DNA of 32,187 nucleotides from Gp7-AA6 sp036001245. GTDB lineage: Bacteria > Acidobacteriota > Thermoanaerobaculia > UBA5066 > Gp7-AA6. The notes below the pieces were generated by a model. It did not search any database. It was given only the letters and a program-made list of their open reading frames with translations, and was not told the origin of the DNA. This document shows, one piece after another, positions 14,812-22,352 of the stretch. The DNA is taken from positions 1 through 32,187 of the forward strand of contig DASYUL010000060.1 of assembly GCA_036001245.1 (NCBI GenBank). The letters run 5' to 3'. Position 1 is the stretch's first letter, and every line of letters begins with the position of its first letter. The translations under genes were made by a program, and so were the position numbers.

Positions 14812-17373
14812 CTACTTCAGCCCCTCCACCAGGAACAGCTCGTCGAGGGTCCGGCGATACGAGTACACGTACGACTTGCCGTCGGGAGTCATGAAGATCG
14901 GACCGATCAACAGCACGCCCGCGGGATCCGGCGGGGTGAGCTCCTTCCACAGCGACCGCTCGCCGGTCGTCACGTCCAGCCGGTAGACCTTCGCGGGGAC
15001 CTCGTTCGTTCGGTAGACCCATATCGCGCGGCCGTCCGCGGTCCAGCGGATCGGGACCTCTCCGTTCTGAATTCCCGGCACGGGACGGGGCTCGCCCGGC
15101 TCGCTCGGATAGAGCATGAAGCGGCGATCCGGTCCCTGCGCCGTGATCGTCTTTCCGTCGGGAGATATGGGTCTCGCCACTTGCAGGCTCACGCCCTCGG
15201 GTGTGATCGGCCTCGGTTTGGAGCCGTTCACGTCCTGGACCCAGAGGCGCGTCCCGCGCCCGGGCTCACTTCCGACAGAGAGAATGCGACGGCCGTCCGG
15301 AAAGAACGCGCCGCCTTGATTGGTCAAGCCACTCCCGGGAAGCTTGTGCGGTTGTCCGGCCCCCGTCGGCAGGAGCGTCATCTCTCGCCCGTCCTGATCC
15401 GTCACGAGCGCCCATTTCCCGTCGGGCGAAAGATCGATCGAGTGGTACTGCCCGAGGAGGACCGCGGGCGAGCCGTCGGTCTCGCGCAGGTAAGCGAGGT
15501 AACTCGGCAGGTTCTGTTCGTCGAAAAGAACCCTTTTCCCGTCGTCCGAAAGCGCCGTCGGAAACGACCAGTCGAGCCACGTCAGGTTGCGTTCGGCCGT
15601 CTCGCCGGGAGCGAGCCCGACGATCTCCCGGCGCCACGTGTTGCGTGAGACCAGGGCACGACCGTCCCTGGAGACGTCGTGGAGGGTCGCGAACCCCATG
15701 AAGTTGGCGACCTCTCGCACTTTTCCGGAAAGCGTGACGGCGGAAAGGTTATTACCGGTGAACCAGACTTCTTTGCCGTCTCGCGACCACGCGAGTCCGG
15801 TGACCGCGGGAGGCCCGTCCAGGCGCTTTTTCCCGTCCGCGTCGAAAACGAGAACCCGGCCGAGGTTGTCGCCGCGCTGCGGGTGGTCGATGACCGCCAC
15901 GAGCTTTCCGTCGGGGGACACCCGGGGGTTGCTGATCCATCCGACGGAGTCGTGCAGCCGCTTTCCGATTGGGAACTCGAGTCGGCGCGTCGGGCCGGTT
16001 TCGCGAACGACCGCGAGCTCTTTTCCATCGGGAGACCAATCCGCGTCCATGACGTCTTCGAGGATCTCGCGAGGGGCTCCGCCCTCGAGGGATACCCGCG
16101 CGAGGGTTCCCAGAGTCTCCCAGCCGATGATGGGCCGCCATCCGAGCGAGACGGCGAGGTCGCCTGCGGGTGAGACGGACAGGAGCGAGGCCGGGGGCAG
16201 GCCCAGCGCGCGGGATTCCGGGCTCTCGGCGCGGGTCGTGTAAAGCGCGATGGGCTTTCCGTCCCAGGCGGCTGCGTAGACCACCGAGCGGCCGTCCGGC
16301 GCGAAACGCGCCGACACGATCGTGCCGTGGCGAAACGTCAAGCGTTGCGGCGCGGCATTCGACGATGGCCGGGCGCCCGCGAGCAGCTTCACGCCGCCGA
16401 CACCGAGGGCGAGCCCGACGATCAGAGCAGCCGCCGTGGCAGCCCACGCCGGAACTTTTCGGTGAGCCGGAGCAGCGGCCGCGATCGTTTCCGACGCCGA
16501 CGTCTCCGAGAGGTGGTCGCGCAGGCTGCGCAGGTCGCGCGCGAGGTCCTTCGTCGACGCGAAGCGCTCCTCCGGCTCCTTGGCGAGGCAGCGCTCGACG
16601 ATCCAACGCACCGGCGCCGGCACGCGAGGGTTCACCTGTCCCAGCGGCTGCGGATCCTCGCGGATGATCGCGGTCAAAGTCTCCGCTCCCGTGTTGCGCT
16701 GAAACGCGCGCTTGCCGGTCGCGAGCTCGTAGAGGATCGAGCCGAACGAGAACTGGTCAGAGCGGAAATCGACGTCGCGCCCGCTCGCCTGCTCCGGCGA
16801 CATGTAGCCGACGGTCCCCATGACCGTCCCCGGGACCGTGCCGGGCGCGCCGGCGATCGTCTGCAGCGCGGAGAGCCCGTCGGAAGACGTCGGCTCCGTC
16901 AACTTCGCGAGACCGAAGTCGAGGATCTTGACGAAGCCGTCCTTCGAGACGATGAGGTTCTCGGGCTTCAGGTCCCGGTGAACGAGCCCGGCCTCATGCG
17001 CTTTCGCCAGACCTTCCGCCACCTGGACCGCGACCTCGAGCATTTTGCGCGAGGGGAGCGCGCCGTCGGCGAGCATTTCGCGCAACGTCCTTCCCTCGAC
17101 GAGCTCCATCGCGAGGTACACGGTCGAGTCGACCGACCCGACGTCGTAGACCGCCACGATGTTCGGATGGTTCAACGCGGACGCGCTGCGAGCCTCCTGC
17201 TCGAACCGAATGCGGCGCGATTCGTCGCCGGAGACTTCCGGCAGGAGCACCTTGACGGCGACCTCGCGGCCGAGCCGCGTGTCGCGCGCCCGGTAGACCT
17301 CTCCCATTCCGCCCGCGCCGAGCGGAGAAACGATCTCGTAAGGTCCGAGTCGGGTGCCGGGCGAGAGAGGCAT
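14812..17373 (-). CDS. Membrane-anchored Ser/Thr protein kinase with C-terminal beta-propeller
   Basis: An 853-aa PknB-type kinase. Residues 12-275 form the kinase domain: glycine loop LGAGGMGEVY, catalytic lysine K41 (VAVK), HRDLKPEN with D134, DFG with D152, and the activation-segment end GTVGYMSPEQ. A single transmembrane helix lies near 303-325. The extracytoplasmic part (about 345-853) consists of repeated strands with DGKxxxx motifs (FAPDGRSV, SPDGKELAV, SPDGKLVAV, SPDGKWALV, TPDGKSYVY), a TolB/WD40-like propeller of the type that acts as a ligand or peptidoglycan/peptide sensor. This architecture is especially abundant in Acidobacteriota. The substrate is unknown and no response partner is adjacent. 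It is divergent from the molybdenum hydroxylase remnant. Confidence 0.95.
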   Translation of the reverse strand: MPLSPGTRLGPYEIVSPLGAGGMGEVYRARDTRLGREVAVKVLLPEVSGDESRRIRFEQEARSASALNHPNIVAVYDVGSVDSTVYLAMELVEGRTLREMLADGALPSRKMLEVAVQVAEGLAKAHEAGLVHRDLKPENLIVSKDGFVKILDFGLAKLTEPTSSDGLSALQTIAGAPGTVPGTVMGTVGYMSPEQASGRDVDFRSDQFSFGSILYELATGKRAFQRNTGAETLTAIIREDPQPLGQVNPRVPAPVRWIVERCLAKEPEERFASTKDLARDLRSLRDHLSETSASETIAAAAPAHRKVPAWAATAAALIVGLALGVGGVKLLAGARPSSNAAPQRLTFRHGTIVSARFAPDGRSVVYAAAWDGKPIALYTTRAESPESRALGLPPASLLSVSPAGDLAVSLGWRPIIGWETLGTLARVSLEGGAPREILEDVMDADWSPDGKELAVVRETGPTRRLEFPIGKRLHDSVGWISNPRVSPDGKLVAVIDHPQRGDNLGRVLVFDADGKKRLDGPPAVTGLAWSRDGKEVWFTGNNLSAVTLSGKVREVANFMGFATLHDVSRDGRALVSRNTWRREIVGLAPGETAERNLTWLDWSFPTALSDDGKRVLFDEQNLPSYLAYLRETDGSPAVLLGQYHSIDLSPDGKWALVTDQDGREMTLLPTGAGQPHKLPGSGLTNQGGAFFPDGRRILSVGSEPGRGTRLWVQDVNGSKPRPITPEGVSLQVARPISPDGKTITAQGPDRRFMLYPSEPGEPRPVPGIQNGEVPIRWTADGRAIWVYRTNEVPAKVYRLDVTTGERSLWKELTPPDPAGVLLIGPIFMTPDGKSYVYSYRRTLDELFLVEGLK

Positions 17374-17462
17374 TTCGGAAGATTATCCTTCGGACGAATG
17401 CGCAATTCGTGAGGACGGCTCGTTCAACTTTTCACGGTACGAGCCGTAGCATCCCAGAGCGG

Positions 17463-17651
17463 ATGGCGAGGTTCACTCTTTCGGTCAACGGGAAGCCTCG
17501 GGCGGTGTCAGTCGATCCCGACACGCCTCTCCTATGGGTGCTGCGCGACGATCTCGGCCTGACCGGCACGAAGTACGGGTGCGGCGAGGGTCTCTGCGGC
17601 GCGTGCACGGTCCATGTCGACGGCGCCGCGATGCGGTCCTGCGTCGTTCCG
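17463..17651 (+). pseudogene. 5' fragment of an aerobic-type (2Fe-2S) molybdenum hydroxylase small subunit
   Basis: The first 63 codons encode a plant-type ferredoxin domain like the small subunit of isoquinoline 1-oxidoreductase/xanthine dehydrogenase-family enzymes: MARFTLSVNGKPR, then the cluster cysteines C40, C45, C48 and C60. The normal protein is about 150 residues and has a second helical [2Fe-2S] domain; this is absent. Right after Val-Val-Pro the coding switches to a different frame holding the C-terminus of the large subunit, so a deletion removed the end of the small-subunit gene and nearly all of the large-subunit gene. If translated, the frame would continue into nonsense until 18146. 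Confidence 0.8.
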
Positions 17652-17863
17652 AGGGAAGGGTCGTCCAGAAGAACTTCACGGACTATCCGCTCGTGCGGAT
17701 GCGCGAATCGGCTCCGCGGATCGAGGGTTACCTCGTCGAGAGCGAAAAACCCCCGACTGGCATGGGCGAGATCCCCGTGCCGCCGGCGATCTCCGCCATC
17801 GCGAACGCGGTGTCCGCGCTCACGGGAAAACGGGTCCGGAAGCTGCCGATCCGGATCGGCTGA
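17651..17863 (+). pseudogene. 3' fragment of the molybdopterin-binding large subunit (IorB-like)
   Basis: The frame offset by -1 from the upstream fragment encodes EGRVVQKNFTDYPLVRM, then PPTGMGEIPVPPAISAIANAV and ends LPIRIG. This is the conserved C-terminus of molybdopterin-binding subunits of the xanthine dehydrogenase/isoquinoline oxidoreductase family (normally about 700-750 residues). Only ~70 codons remain. It sits where the end of a two-gene operon would lie, so a single deletion of roughly 2-2.5 kb explains both fragments; the size is inferred from family lengths. The TGA stop overlaps the U-tract of the opposing terminator. Confidence 0.8.
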
Positions 17864-17891
17864 AAAAACGGGGCGGCTTTCACCGCCCCGT
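17863..17891 (-). terminator. Rho-independent terminator of the 90-aa gene
   Basis: On the minus strand, ACGGGGCGG and CCGCCCCGT pair perfectly over 9 bp with a 6-nt loop and are followed by six T's. It lies 44 nt past the stop of the gene at 17935-18207 and prevents its transcript running antisense into the molybdenum hydroxylase remnant. Confidence 0.88.
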
Positions 17892-17934
17892 CAAGAATCG
17901 ACAATCAATTGTGCCGAGAGTGAGACTTGCCGAG

Positions 17935-18207
17935 TCAGCTCGCCCAGAGCACCTCGAGGAGCTCGTCGGGCGGCCGAATGCCGATCTCGGCGTCGCGACT
18001 CGCTTCCAGGCTGTCGAGGAGATTCGAGATCTCCCTCCGATCGGCGCCGAAGTCCTCGAGATAGACCGCGAGATCGCCTTCGGCGTAAAGATCGGCTGCG
18101 AGAAGGGGCGTCAGGCGGGCGCCGGACTCGTCCCATACGAAAGTGACGTGGTACTTGAACGGCTTCGGCGCCGAGCCCCGTACCTGCACCTTCCAGAGAT
18201 GACTCAT
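17935..18207 (-). CDS. Conserved-looking small hypothetical protein (90 aa)
   Basis: I do not recognise the family. The 90-aa product starts with MSHLWKVQVRGSAPKPFKYHVTF-like beta strands, has a Trp-containing FVWDESGAR turn, and ends with acidic helical segments (LYAEGDLAVYLEDF, REISNLLDSLEA). It has no signal peptide or membrane segment, so it is probably cytoplasmic. A purine-rich AAAGGGGG ribosome-binding site lies just before the ATG, and a strong terminator follows, which supports it being a real gene. A REP-like hairpin (18242-18274) separates it from the RRM gene upstream; the two may still be co-transcribed. Confidence 0.7.
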   Translation of the reverse strand: MSHLWKVQVRGSAPKPFKYHVTFVWDESGARLTPLLAADLYAEGDLAVYLEDFGADRREISNLLDSLEASRDAEIGIRPPDELLEVLWAS

Positions 18208-18241
18208 AGCGCCCCCTTTTCGATCGCCCGCCGACTTACGT

Positions 18242-18274
18242 GCGGGATCTGACCCCTTCGGGATCAGACCCCGG
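18242..18274. repeat. Single REP-like hairpin after the RRM gene
   Basis: A 33-bp imperfect palindrome with the layout of the array units near lon: outer GCGGG and CCCGG, inner stem CTGA/TCAG plus CCC/GGG, loop TTC. Compared with the array units the inner stem reads CTGA instead of CAGA, and the opposite arm changed with it (TCAG for TCTG). It begins 8 nt after the stop codon of the RRM gene in the minus-strand direction. Confidence 0.75.
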
Positions 18275-18282
18275 TCTGGACT

Positions 18283-18567
18283 TTAGTACCGCGAGCGACC
18301 GCCTCCGCCGCCGCCTCCGAATCCCTCGTTCTTGGGCCGCGCTTCGTTGACGGTGAGCTTCCGGCCTCCGAAATCCGTTCCGTTCAGCGCCATCGCGGCC
18401 TTCGCCGCCGTGTCGTCACTGAACTCGACGAAACCGAATCCCTTCGACTGCCCGGAGTCGCGGTCGGTGATGACCCGCGCCGAGTCCGGCGTGCCGAATC
18501 GGGCAAACAGGTCGTGCAGTTGATCTTCGGAGACGTTGTAGGCGAGATTTCCGACGTAGAGTTTCAT
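18283..18567 (-). CDS. RRM-domain RNA-binding protein (bacterial Rbp type)
   Basis: A 94-aa single-RRM protein. RNP2 is LYVGNL (residues 3-8) and RNP1 is KGFGFVEF (42-49), both with the aromatic residues that stack on RNA bases. The fold is complete from beta1 (KLYVGNLAYNVSE) to beta4 (RKLTVNEARP), and the tail is a short Gly-rich, Arg-ended stretch. Bacterial proteins of this kind (cyanobacterial Rbps and relatives) are RNA-binding and often cold- or stress-induced. An AAGGA ribosome-binding site precedes the ATG, and a 16-bp perfect hairpin lies 17 bp upstream in the leader, which may control translation. It runs toward the 90-aa gene. Confidence 0.95.
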   Translation of the reverse strand: MKLYVGNLAYNVSEDQLHDLFARFGTPDSARVITDRDSGQSKGFGFVEFSDDTAAKAAMALNGTDFGGRKLTVNEARPKNEGFGGGGGGGRSRY

Positions 18568-18583
18568 GAGCCATCCTTATGTT

Positions 18584-18599
18584 ACCGGACTGATCCGGT
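18584..18599 (-). promoter_or_regulatory. Leader hairpin of the RRM gene
   Basis: ACCGGA and TCCGGT pair perfectly around a 4-nt loop, ending 17 nt before the ATG and just upstream of the AAGGA ribosome-binding site. Its position suggests a translational control element, possibly autoregulatory by the RRM protein; that is inference. Apart from this hairpin and the array starting at 18781, I see nothing in 18568-18780. Confidence 0.4.
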
Positions 18600-18780
18600 T
18601 CGCCGGGTAAACAGTGCCGGACACGCCACCGGCGCGGCGCTCCGGATTCTCGTAGTGCTTTCGTTCGGGATTCGTCAGAAGGCTGGCGAAGGGCGAGCGA
18701 GCCGAGAACAAGGGCAGTCTATCACGAGCCCGCAGCGAGGCGCCCGGGCTCCCCGGCACCTCGAAATGACGAATAAGGAA

Positions 18781-19033
18781 GCGGGTGCAGACCCCTTCGG
18801 GATCTGTCCCCGCGAAGTCAGGAGGCGGATGCAGACCCCTTCGGGATCTGTCCCCGCGAAGTCAGGAAGCGGGTGCAGACCCCTTCGGGATCTGTCCCCG
18901 CGAAGTCAGGAAGCGGGTGCAGACCCCTTCGGGATCTGTCCCCGCGAAGTCAGGAGGCGGGTGCAGACCCCTTCGGGATCTGTCCCCGCGAAGTCAGGAG
19001 GCGGGTGCAGACCCCTTCGGGATCTGTCCCCGC
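18781..19033. repeat. Tandem array 1: six REP-like hairpin units, 44-bp period, 3' of lon
   Basis: Six units start at 18781, 18825, 18869, 18913, 18957 and 19001, almost identical throughout. Each has a 33-bp core plus an 11-bp linker (GAAGTCAGGAG or GAAGTCAGGAA). The core folds with outer arms GCGGG/CCCGC, a TG x TC mismatch, inner arms CAGA/TCTG, a C x A mismatch, then CCC/GGG around a TTC loop. The last core ends 4 nt from the lon stop codon. The linkers are as conserved as the cores, so this is a tandem amplification. Confidence 0.95.
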
Positions 19034-19037
19034 GACA

Positions 19038-21512
19038 TTACTGGGGTCTGGTCCCCGGCTGGTCGCGGTTCGTGCCGAACAAGAGGCGCCCTTCCTCGAG
19101 CGAGGTGTCCCGCAAGGTGACCGCGAGCGCCTCGCCCAGGGTCTCCACGGGGTGCACCTCGAGCTTGGAGCGCACGTCCTCGGTGAGGTCGTCCAAATCC
19201 GGCTCGTTCGCCTTCGGAATCACGACGGTCGTGATTCCCGCGCGCACGGCGCCCAGGATCTTCTCCTTCAGGCCTCCGATCGGGAGCACGCGGCCGGAGA
19301 GCGTGATCTCGCCGGTCATCGCGACGTCGTTTCTCGCCGGACGCTTCGAAAGAGCCGACACGAGTGCCGTCGCGATCGCCACGCCCGCCGACGGACCCTC
19401 CTTCGGGATCGCGCCCGCGGGGACGTGCACGTGCACGTCGCGCACGAACTCGTCCTCTTCGATGCCGAGCCAGCCCGCGTGCGATCGCGCGAACGACCAC
19501 GCCGCGCGCGCCGACTCCTTCATGACGTCGCCGAGCTGCCCCGTCAGGATCAGCTCGCCCTTGCCGCGCATGAGCGAGCCCTCGACGAACATGATGTCGC
19601 CGCCGGCCGGCGTGTAGTACATCCCCGTTGCGATGCCGACCTGGTCTTCGCGCGCCATCTTCTCGGGGTGAACCCGCGGCCGCCCGAGGAGACTGCGGAT
19701 CTCGTCCTGGCGAACGGTGAGCGTCTCGACCTCGCCTGCAGCGACCCGGCGCGCGACCTTTCGCGCGAGCTTCCCGAGCTCGCGCTCGAGCTGCCGGACG
19801 CCGGACTCGCGCGTGTAGCTCGCCACGACCTCCAGGATCGCCGAGTCGTCGATCGTGAGCTGATCTGCCCGGAGGCCGTTCTCTTCGAGCTGCCGCGGCA
19901 CGAGGTAGCTCTTCGCGATCTGGAGCTTTTCCTCCTCCGTGTAGCCGGCGAAGTTGACCGTCTCCATCCGGTCGAGCAGCGGACTCGGGATGTTCTGGAT
20001 GAAGTTCGCTGTCGCGATGAACAGGACCTCCGACAGGTCGAACGGCACCGCCAGGTAGTGGTCGGTGAACGAGTCGTTCTGCGCGGGGTCGAGCACCTCG
20101 AGCAGCGCCGACGCCGGATCGCCCTGGAAGGAGACCCCGAGCTTATCGACCTCGTCGAGCAGGAAGACCGGGTTCTTCGTGCCGGCCTGCTTCATTCCCT
20201 GGATGATCCGGCCCGGCATCGCGCCGATGTAGGTGCGCCGGTGGCCGCGCACGTCGGCTTCGTCGCGCGCGCCGCCGAGCGAGATGCGGACGTACTTGCG
20301 TCCCATTGCCCGCGCGATCGACTTCGCGATCGACGTCTTGCCCACGCCCGGCGGTCCGGCAAAAAGAAGGATCCGGCCGCGCGCTCGCGCCGATTTCCGC
20401 AGCGCGTCCTTCGGAGCGCCAGGCGAGGGCGTCGGCTCCGCTTCCGCGGCCGCCTCGGTCTCCTTCGCCTTTTCGGTGGCCTGGGTGAGCTGCCGCACCG
20501 CGAGGAACTCGAGGATGCGGTCCTTGACGTCCTTGAGCCCGTAGTGGTCCTCGTCCAGGACCCGCGCCGCCTCCTGCACGTCGAGGTGCTCGTCGCTCCG
20601 CGCGTTCCATGGAAGCTCCGCGATCGTCTCGAGGTAGGTCCGGATGACCTGCGACTCCATCGACTCTCGGCCGATGCGCGTCAGCCGCGCCCACTCGCGG
20701 TCGACTTCCTTGCGCGCGTCCTCCGGCAGGTCGAGCGCGTCGAGCTTCGAGCGAAGCTCCTTCAGAGACTCGTCGTCGGCGCCTTCGCCCTCGCCGAGCT
20801 CCTTCTGAATCGCCTTCAGCTGCTCGCGCAGGTACATCTCGCGCTGCCGCCCGCCCAACTCCTCTTTGACCTTCTCCTGAATGTCCTCCTGCGCGGAGAG
20901 GACATCGATCTGCCGCTGCACGTGCACGAGCACGCGGCGCAGGCGGTCTTCGACGGCGAGCGTCTCAAGCAGCGCCTGCCGCTCCGCCGCAGGAATGTCG
21001 ATGTAGCCCGCGGTCAGGTCCGCGAGCCGGCCGGGCTCGTCGACCTCCGCGAGCACCTGATTCACGGTCTCCTCGGGGAGGCCCAGCTTTCTTCCAAGCT
21101 CCGCCGCGCGCTCCCGCGCTTCGCGGTGCAGCGCCATGAAAGCCGGATCGCGCGCGTCGAGCGGCAGCATCTCGTGCGCCTCCTGGACGGTCGCCTCGAG
21201 GTAGCCCTTCTTGGGGGCATAGCGCAGCGCGATTCCGCGGGACTGCCCTTCGAGGAGCAGGCGGACCCCTCCCAGCCCCCGCTGGAGGGAGCCGATCGTC
21301 GCGATCGTGCCGATCGTGTAGAGGTTTTCGGCCGCGACGTCCTCGCCGTCCTGGCGCTGCGCGACGGCGAACACCCGCTTCTCCGAACCATTGACTGCCG
21401 CCTCGATCGCGCGGAGGGTTCCAGGCCGACCGGCGTTGATCGGAAGACCGACGCCGGGGAAGAGAACCGAGTTCCGCATGGGAACGACCGGCAGGATGTA
21501 AGACTCAGCCAT
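19038..21512 (-). CDS. lon: ATP-dependent Lon protease (LonA)
   Basis: An 824-aa LonA. Residues 1-200 are the substrate-binding N-domain (LPVVPMRNSVLFPG), then a coiled region. The AAA+ module has Walker A GPPGVGKT at 386-393 and Walker B VFLLDEVDK. The protease domain has the Ser-Lys dyad S708 (EGPSAG) and K751 (GGLKEK), 43 residues apart as in E. coli. Just before Walker A there is an Ala/Glu/Pro-rich insert of about 30 residues (around 345-375) that typical LonA lacks. The last residues (PGTRPQ) and the stop are encoded at the edge of repeat array 1, so the C-terminus may have been altered by the repeat. AAAGGAAA precedes the ATG, and directly upstream of it is a hairpin related to the arrays. 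Lon degrades misfolded and regulatory proteins, including antitoxins, of which the window has three. Confidence 0.97.
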   Translation of the reverse strand: MAESYILPVVPMRNSVLFPGVGLPINAGRPGTLRAIEAAVNGSEKRVFAVAQRQDGEDVAAENLYTIGTIATIGSLQRGLGGVRLLLEGQSRGIALRYAPKKGYLEATVQEAHEMLPLDARDPAFMALHREARERAAELGRKLGLPEETVNQVLAEVDEPGRLADLTAGYIDIPAAERQALLETLAVEDRLRRVLVHVQRQIDVLSAQEDIQEKVKEELGGRQREMYLREQLKAIQKELGEGEGADDESLKELRSKLDALDLPEDARKEVDREWARLTRIGRESMESQVIRTYLETIAELPWNARSDEHLDVQEAARVLDEDHYGLKDVKDRILEFLAVRQLTQATEKAKETEAAAEAEPTPSPGAPKDALRKSARARGRILLFAGPPGVGKTSIAKSIARAMGRKYVRISLGGARDEADVRGHRRTYIGAMPGRIIQGMKQAGTKNPVFLLDEVDKLGVSFQGDPASALLEVLDPAQNDSFTDHYLAVPFDLSEVLFIATANFIQNIPSPLLDRMETVNFAGYTEEEKLQIAKSYLVPRQLEENGLRADQLTIDDSAILEVVASYTRESGVRQLERELGKLARKVARRVAAGEVETLTVRQDEIRSLLGRPRVHPEKMAREDQVGIATGMYYTPAGGDIMFVEGSLMRGKGELILTGQLGDVMKESARAAWSFARSHAGWLGIEEDEFVRDVHVHVPAGAIPKEGPSAGVAIATALVSALSKRPARNDVAMTGEITLSGRVLPIGGLKEKILGAVRAGITTVVIPKANEPDLDDLTEDVRSKLEVHPVETLGEALAVTLRDTSLEEGRLLFGTNRDQPGTRPQ

Positions 21513-21529
21513 CGAGATTTCCTTTCGTG

Positions 21530-21546
21530 CAGGCCCGCAGGGCCTG
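21530..21546 (-). promoter_or_regulatory. REP-derived hairpin in the lon leader
   Basis: CAGGCCC and GGGCCTG pair perfectly over 7 bp with a 3-nt loop. The flanks keep the family signature (TG before, TCCCCGC after), but the inner stem is all GC and the left GCGGG arm is lost. It ends 18 nt before the lon ATG, right against the ribosome-binding site, so it is placed to affect lon translation or transcript stability. Confidence 0.6.
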
Positions 21547-21564
21547 TCCCCGCGTTGGACTGCG

Positions 21565-21783
21565 GCGGGTGCAGACCCCTTCGGGATCTGTCCCCGCGAC
21601 TTAGCACTGCGTCGGGTGCAGACCCCTTCGGGATCTGTCCCCGCGACTTAGCACGGTGGCGGGTGCAGACCCCTTCGGGATCTGTCCCCGCGACTTAGGA
21701 CGGTGGCGGGTGCAGACCCCTTCGGGATCTGTCCCCGCGACTTAGCGGTGGCGGGTGCCGACCCCTTCGGGATCTGTCCCCGC
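21565..21783. repeat. Tandem array 2: five REP-like hairpin units, 45-47-bp period, 5' of lon
   Basis: Units start at 21565, 21612, 21659, 21706 and 21751 with the same 33-bp core as array 1 but a different linker (GACTTAGCACGGTG or variants, 12-14 bp). One unit has a changed outer arm (GTCGGG) and the last has GCCGAC for GCAGAC. Both arrays end on the right with the same GACATTAC after the final core (19034 and 21784). In the rest of the 570-bp stretch 21513-22082 I see only the leader hairpin and a cdsA remnant; 21792-21992 holds nothing I can name. Confidence 0.95.
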
Positions 21784-21992
21784 GACATTACAAAGTACGG
21801 CTCCGGCACACGCTCGGGTTCGGCTTCGCTCGAGCAACCCGGACCATTCGGCTCTGCCGGGATCTCTCGCCATCCGAAACATTTCTCTATTCCCGCCGAT
21901 TCCAGTTGGTTGCCCCTTCCCGAGGCGCTATCCCCTTCGTTTCCCTGAAGATGAGGCTTTGAGCGCGGCCGCGATCGCGGTGTGGACGGGAG

Positions 21993-22091
21993 CACGGCGG
22001 GGTGCTCGACCGGATCGACTCGCTGTGTTTCGTCGCGCCGGTGTTCTTCCACCTGACGCGGTACTTCTTTACGCCGCAGCGCTCAAGCTAA
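21993..22091 (+). pseudogene. cdsA: Remnant of the 3' end of cdsA (phosphatidate cytidylyltransferase)
   Basis: Reading from CAC at 21993, 32 codons encode HGGVLDRIDSLCFVAPVFF, then HLTRYFFTP and end at TAA 22089-22091. HGGxxDRxD is the CdsA signature, including the metal-binding aspartates, and the following hydrophobic segment is its last transmembrane helix. The usual preceding LPG and ~230 residues are missing; upstream in the frame nothing resembles CdsA. This is a truncated 3' tail left by a rearrangement. It runs opposite to lon and overlaps the toxin stop by 9 bp. Confidence 0.75.
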
Positions 22092-22352
22092 CGGCCGGCC
22101 CCTGCGATAAACCTCGCGACGGTGAGCGATCCGAAGCACCAGATAGCCCTCCTCCGTTCGAGCGTAGATCACCCGGTAGTCGCCGACCCTCAAACGAAAA
22201 AGCCCGGCGAATTCGCCCGTGAGCGGCTTTCCTCCTGGTGCCCCGGACGACAGTGCCTTCTCGATCTGATTCAGAACGCGGACAGCGGCGGGAGGATCGA
22301 GGCGACGAAGGTCTCCCTCAACGGAAGCCTTGTACTCAACCCTTCTGACCAA
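22083..22352 (-). CDS. RelE/ParE-superfamily toxin
   Basis: An 89-aa toxin. The fold elements are clear: YKASVEGDLRRLD helix, ALSSGAPGGKPLTGEFAGLFRLRVGDYRVIYAR (the G-LFRLRVGDYRVIY strand pair diagnostic of RelE), and VLRIAHRREVYRR at the end, with the basic and tyrosine residues used for ribosome-dependent mRNA cleavage by RelE members. The start is a TTG at 22352, overlapping the antitoxin gene by 17 bp, so translation is coupled. Its stop overlaps the cdsA remnant on the other strand, suggesting insertion next to a degraded gene. RelE is more likely than ParE because of the Arg/Tyr-rich C-terminus. Confidence 0.9.
   Translation of the reverse strand: MVRRVEYKASVEGDLRRLDPPAAVRVLNQIEKALSSGAPGGKPLTGEFAGLFRLRVGDYRVIYARTEEGYLVLRIAHRREVYRRGRPLA

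Noticed and set aside
18781..19033. CRISPR array
   Set aside because: The 11-bp spacers are identical or nearly so between units and the cores are palindromic hairpins with 44-bp period; no cas gene is near. It is tandem repeat amplification.
18873..21698. Long plus-strand open frame antisense to lon (over 900 codons)
   Set aside because: It is the complement of lon in high-GC sequence, and its ends encode only translations of the hairpin repeats (QTPSGSVPA-like). No domain resemblance.
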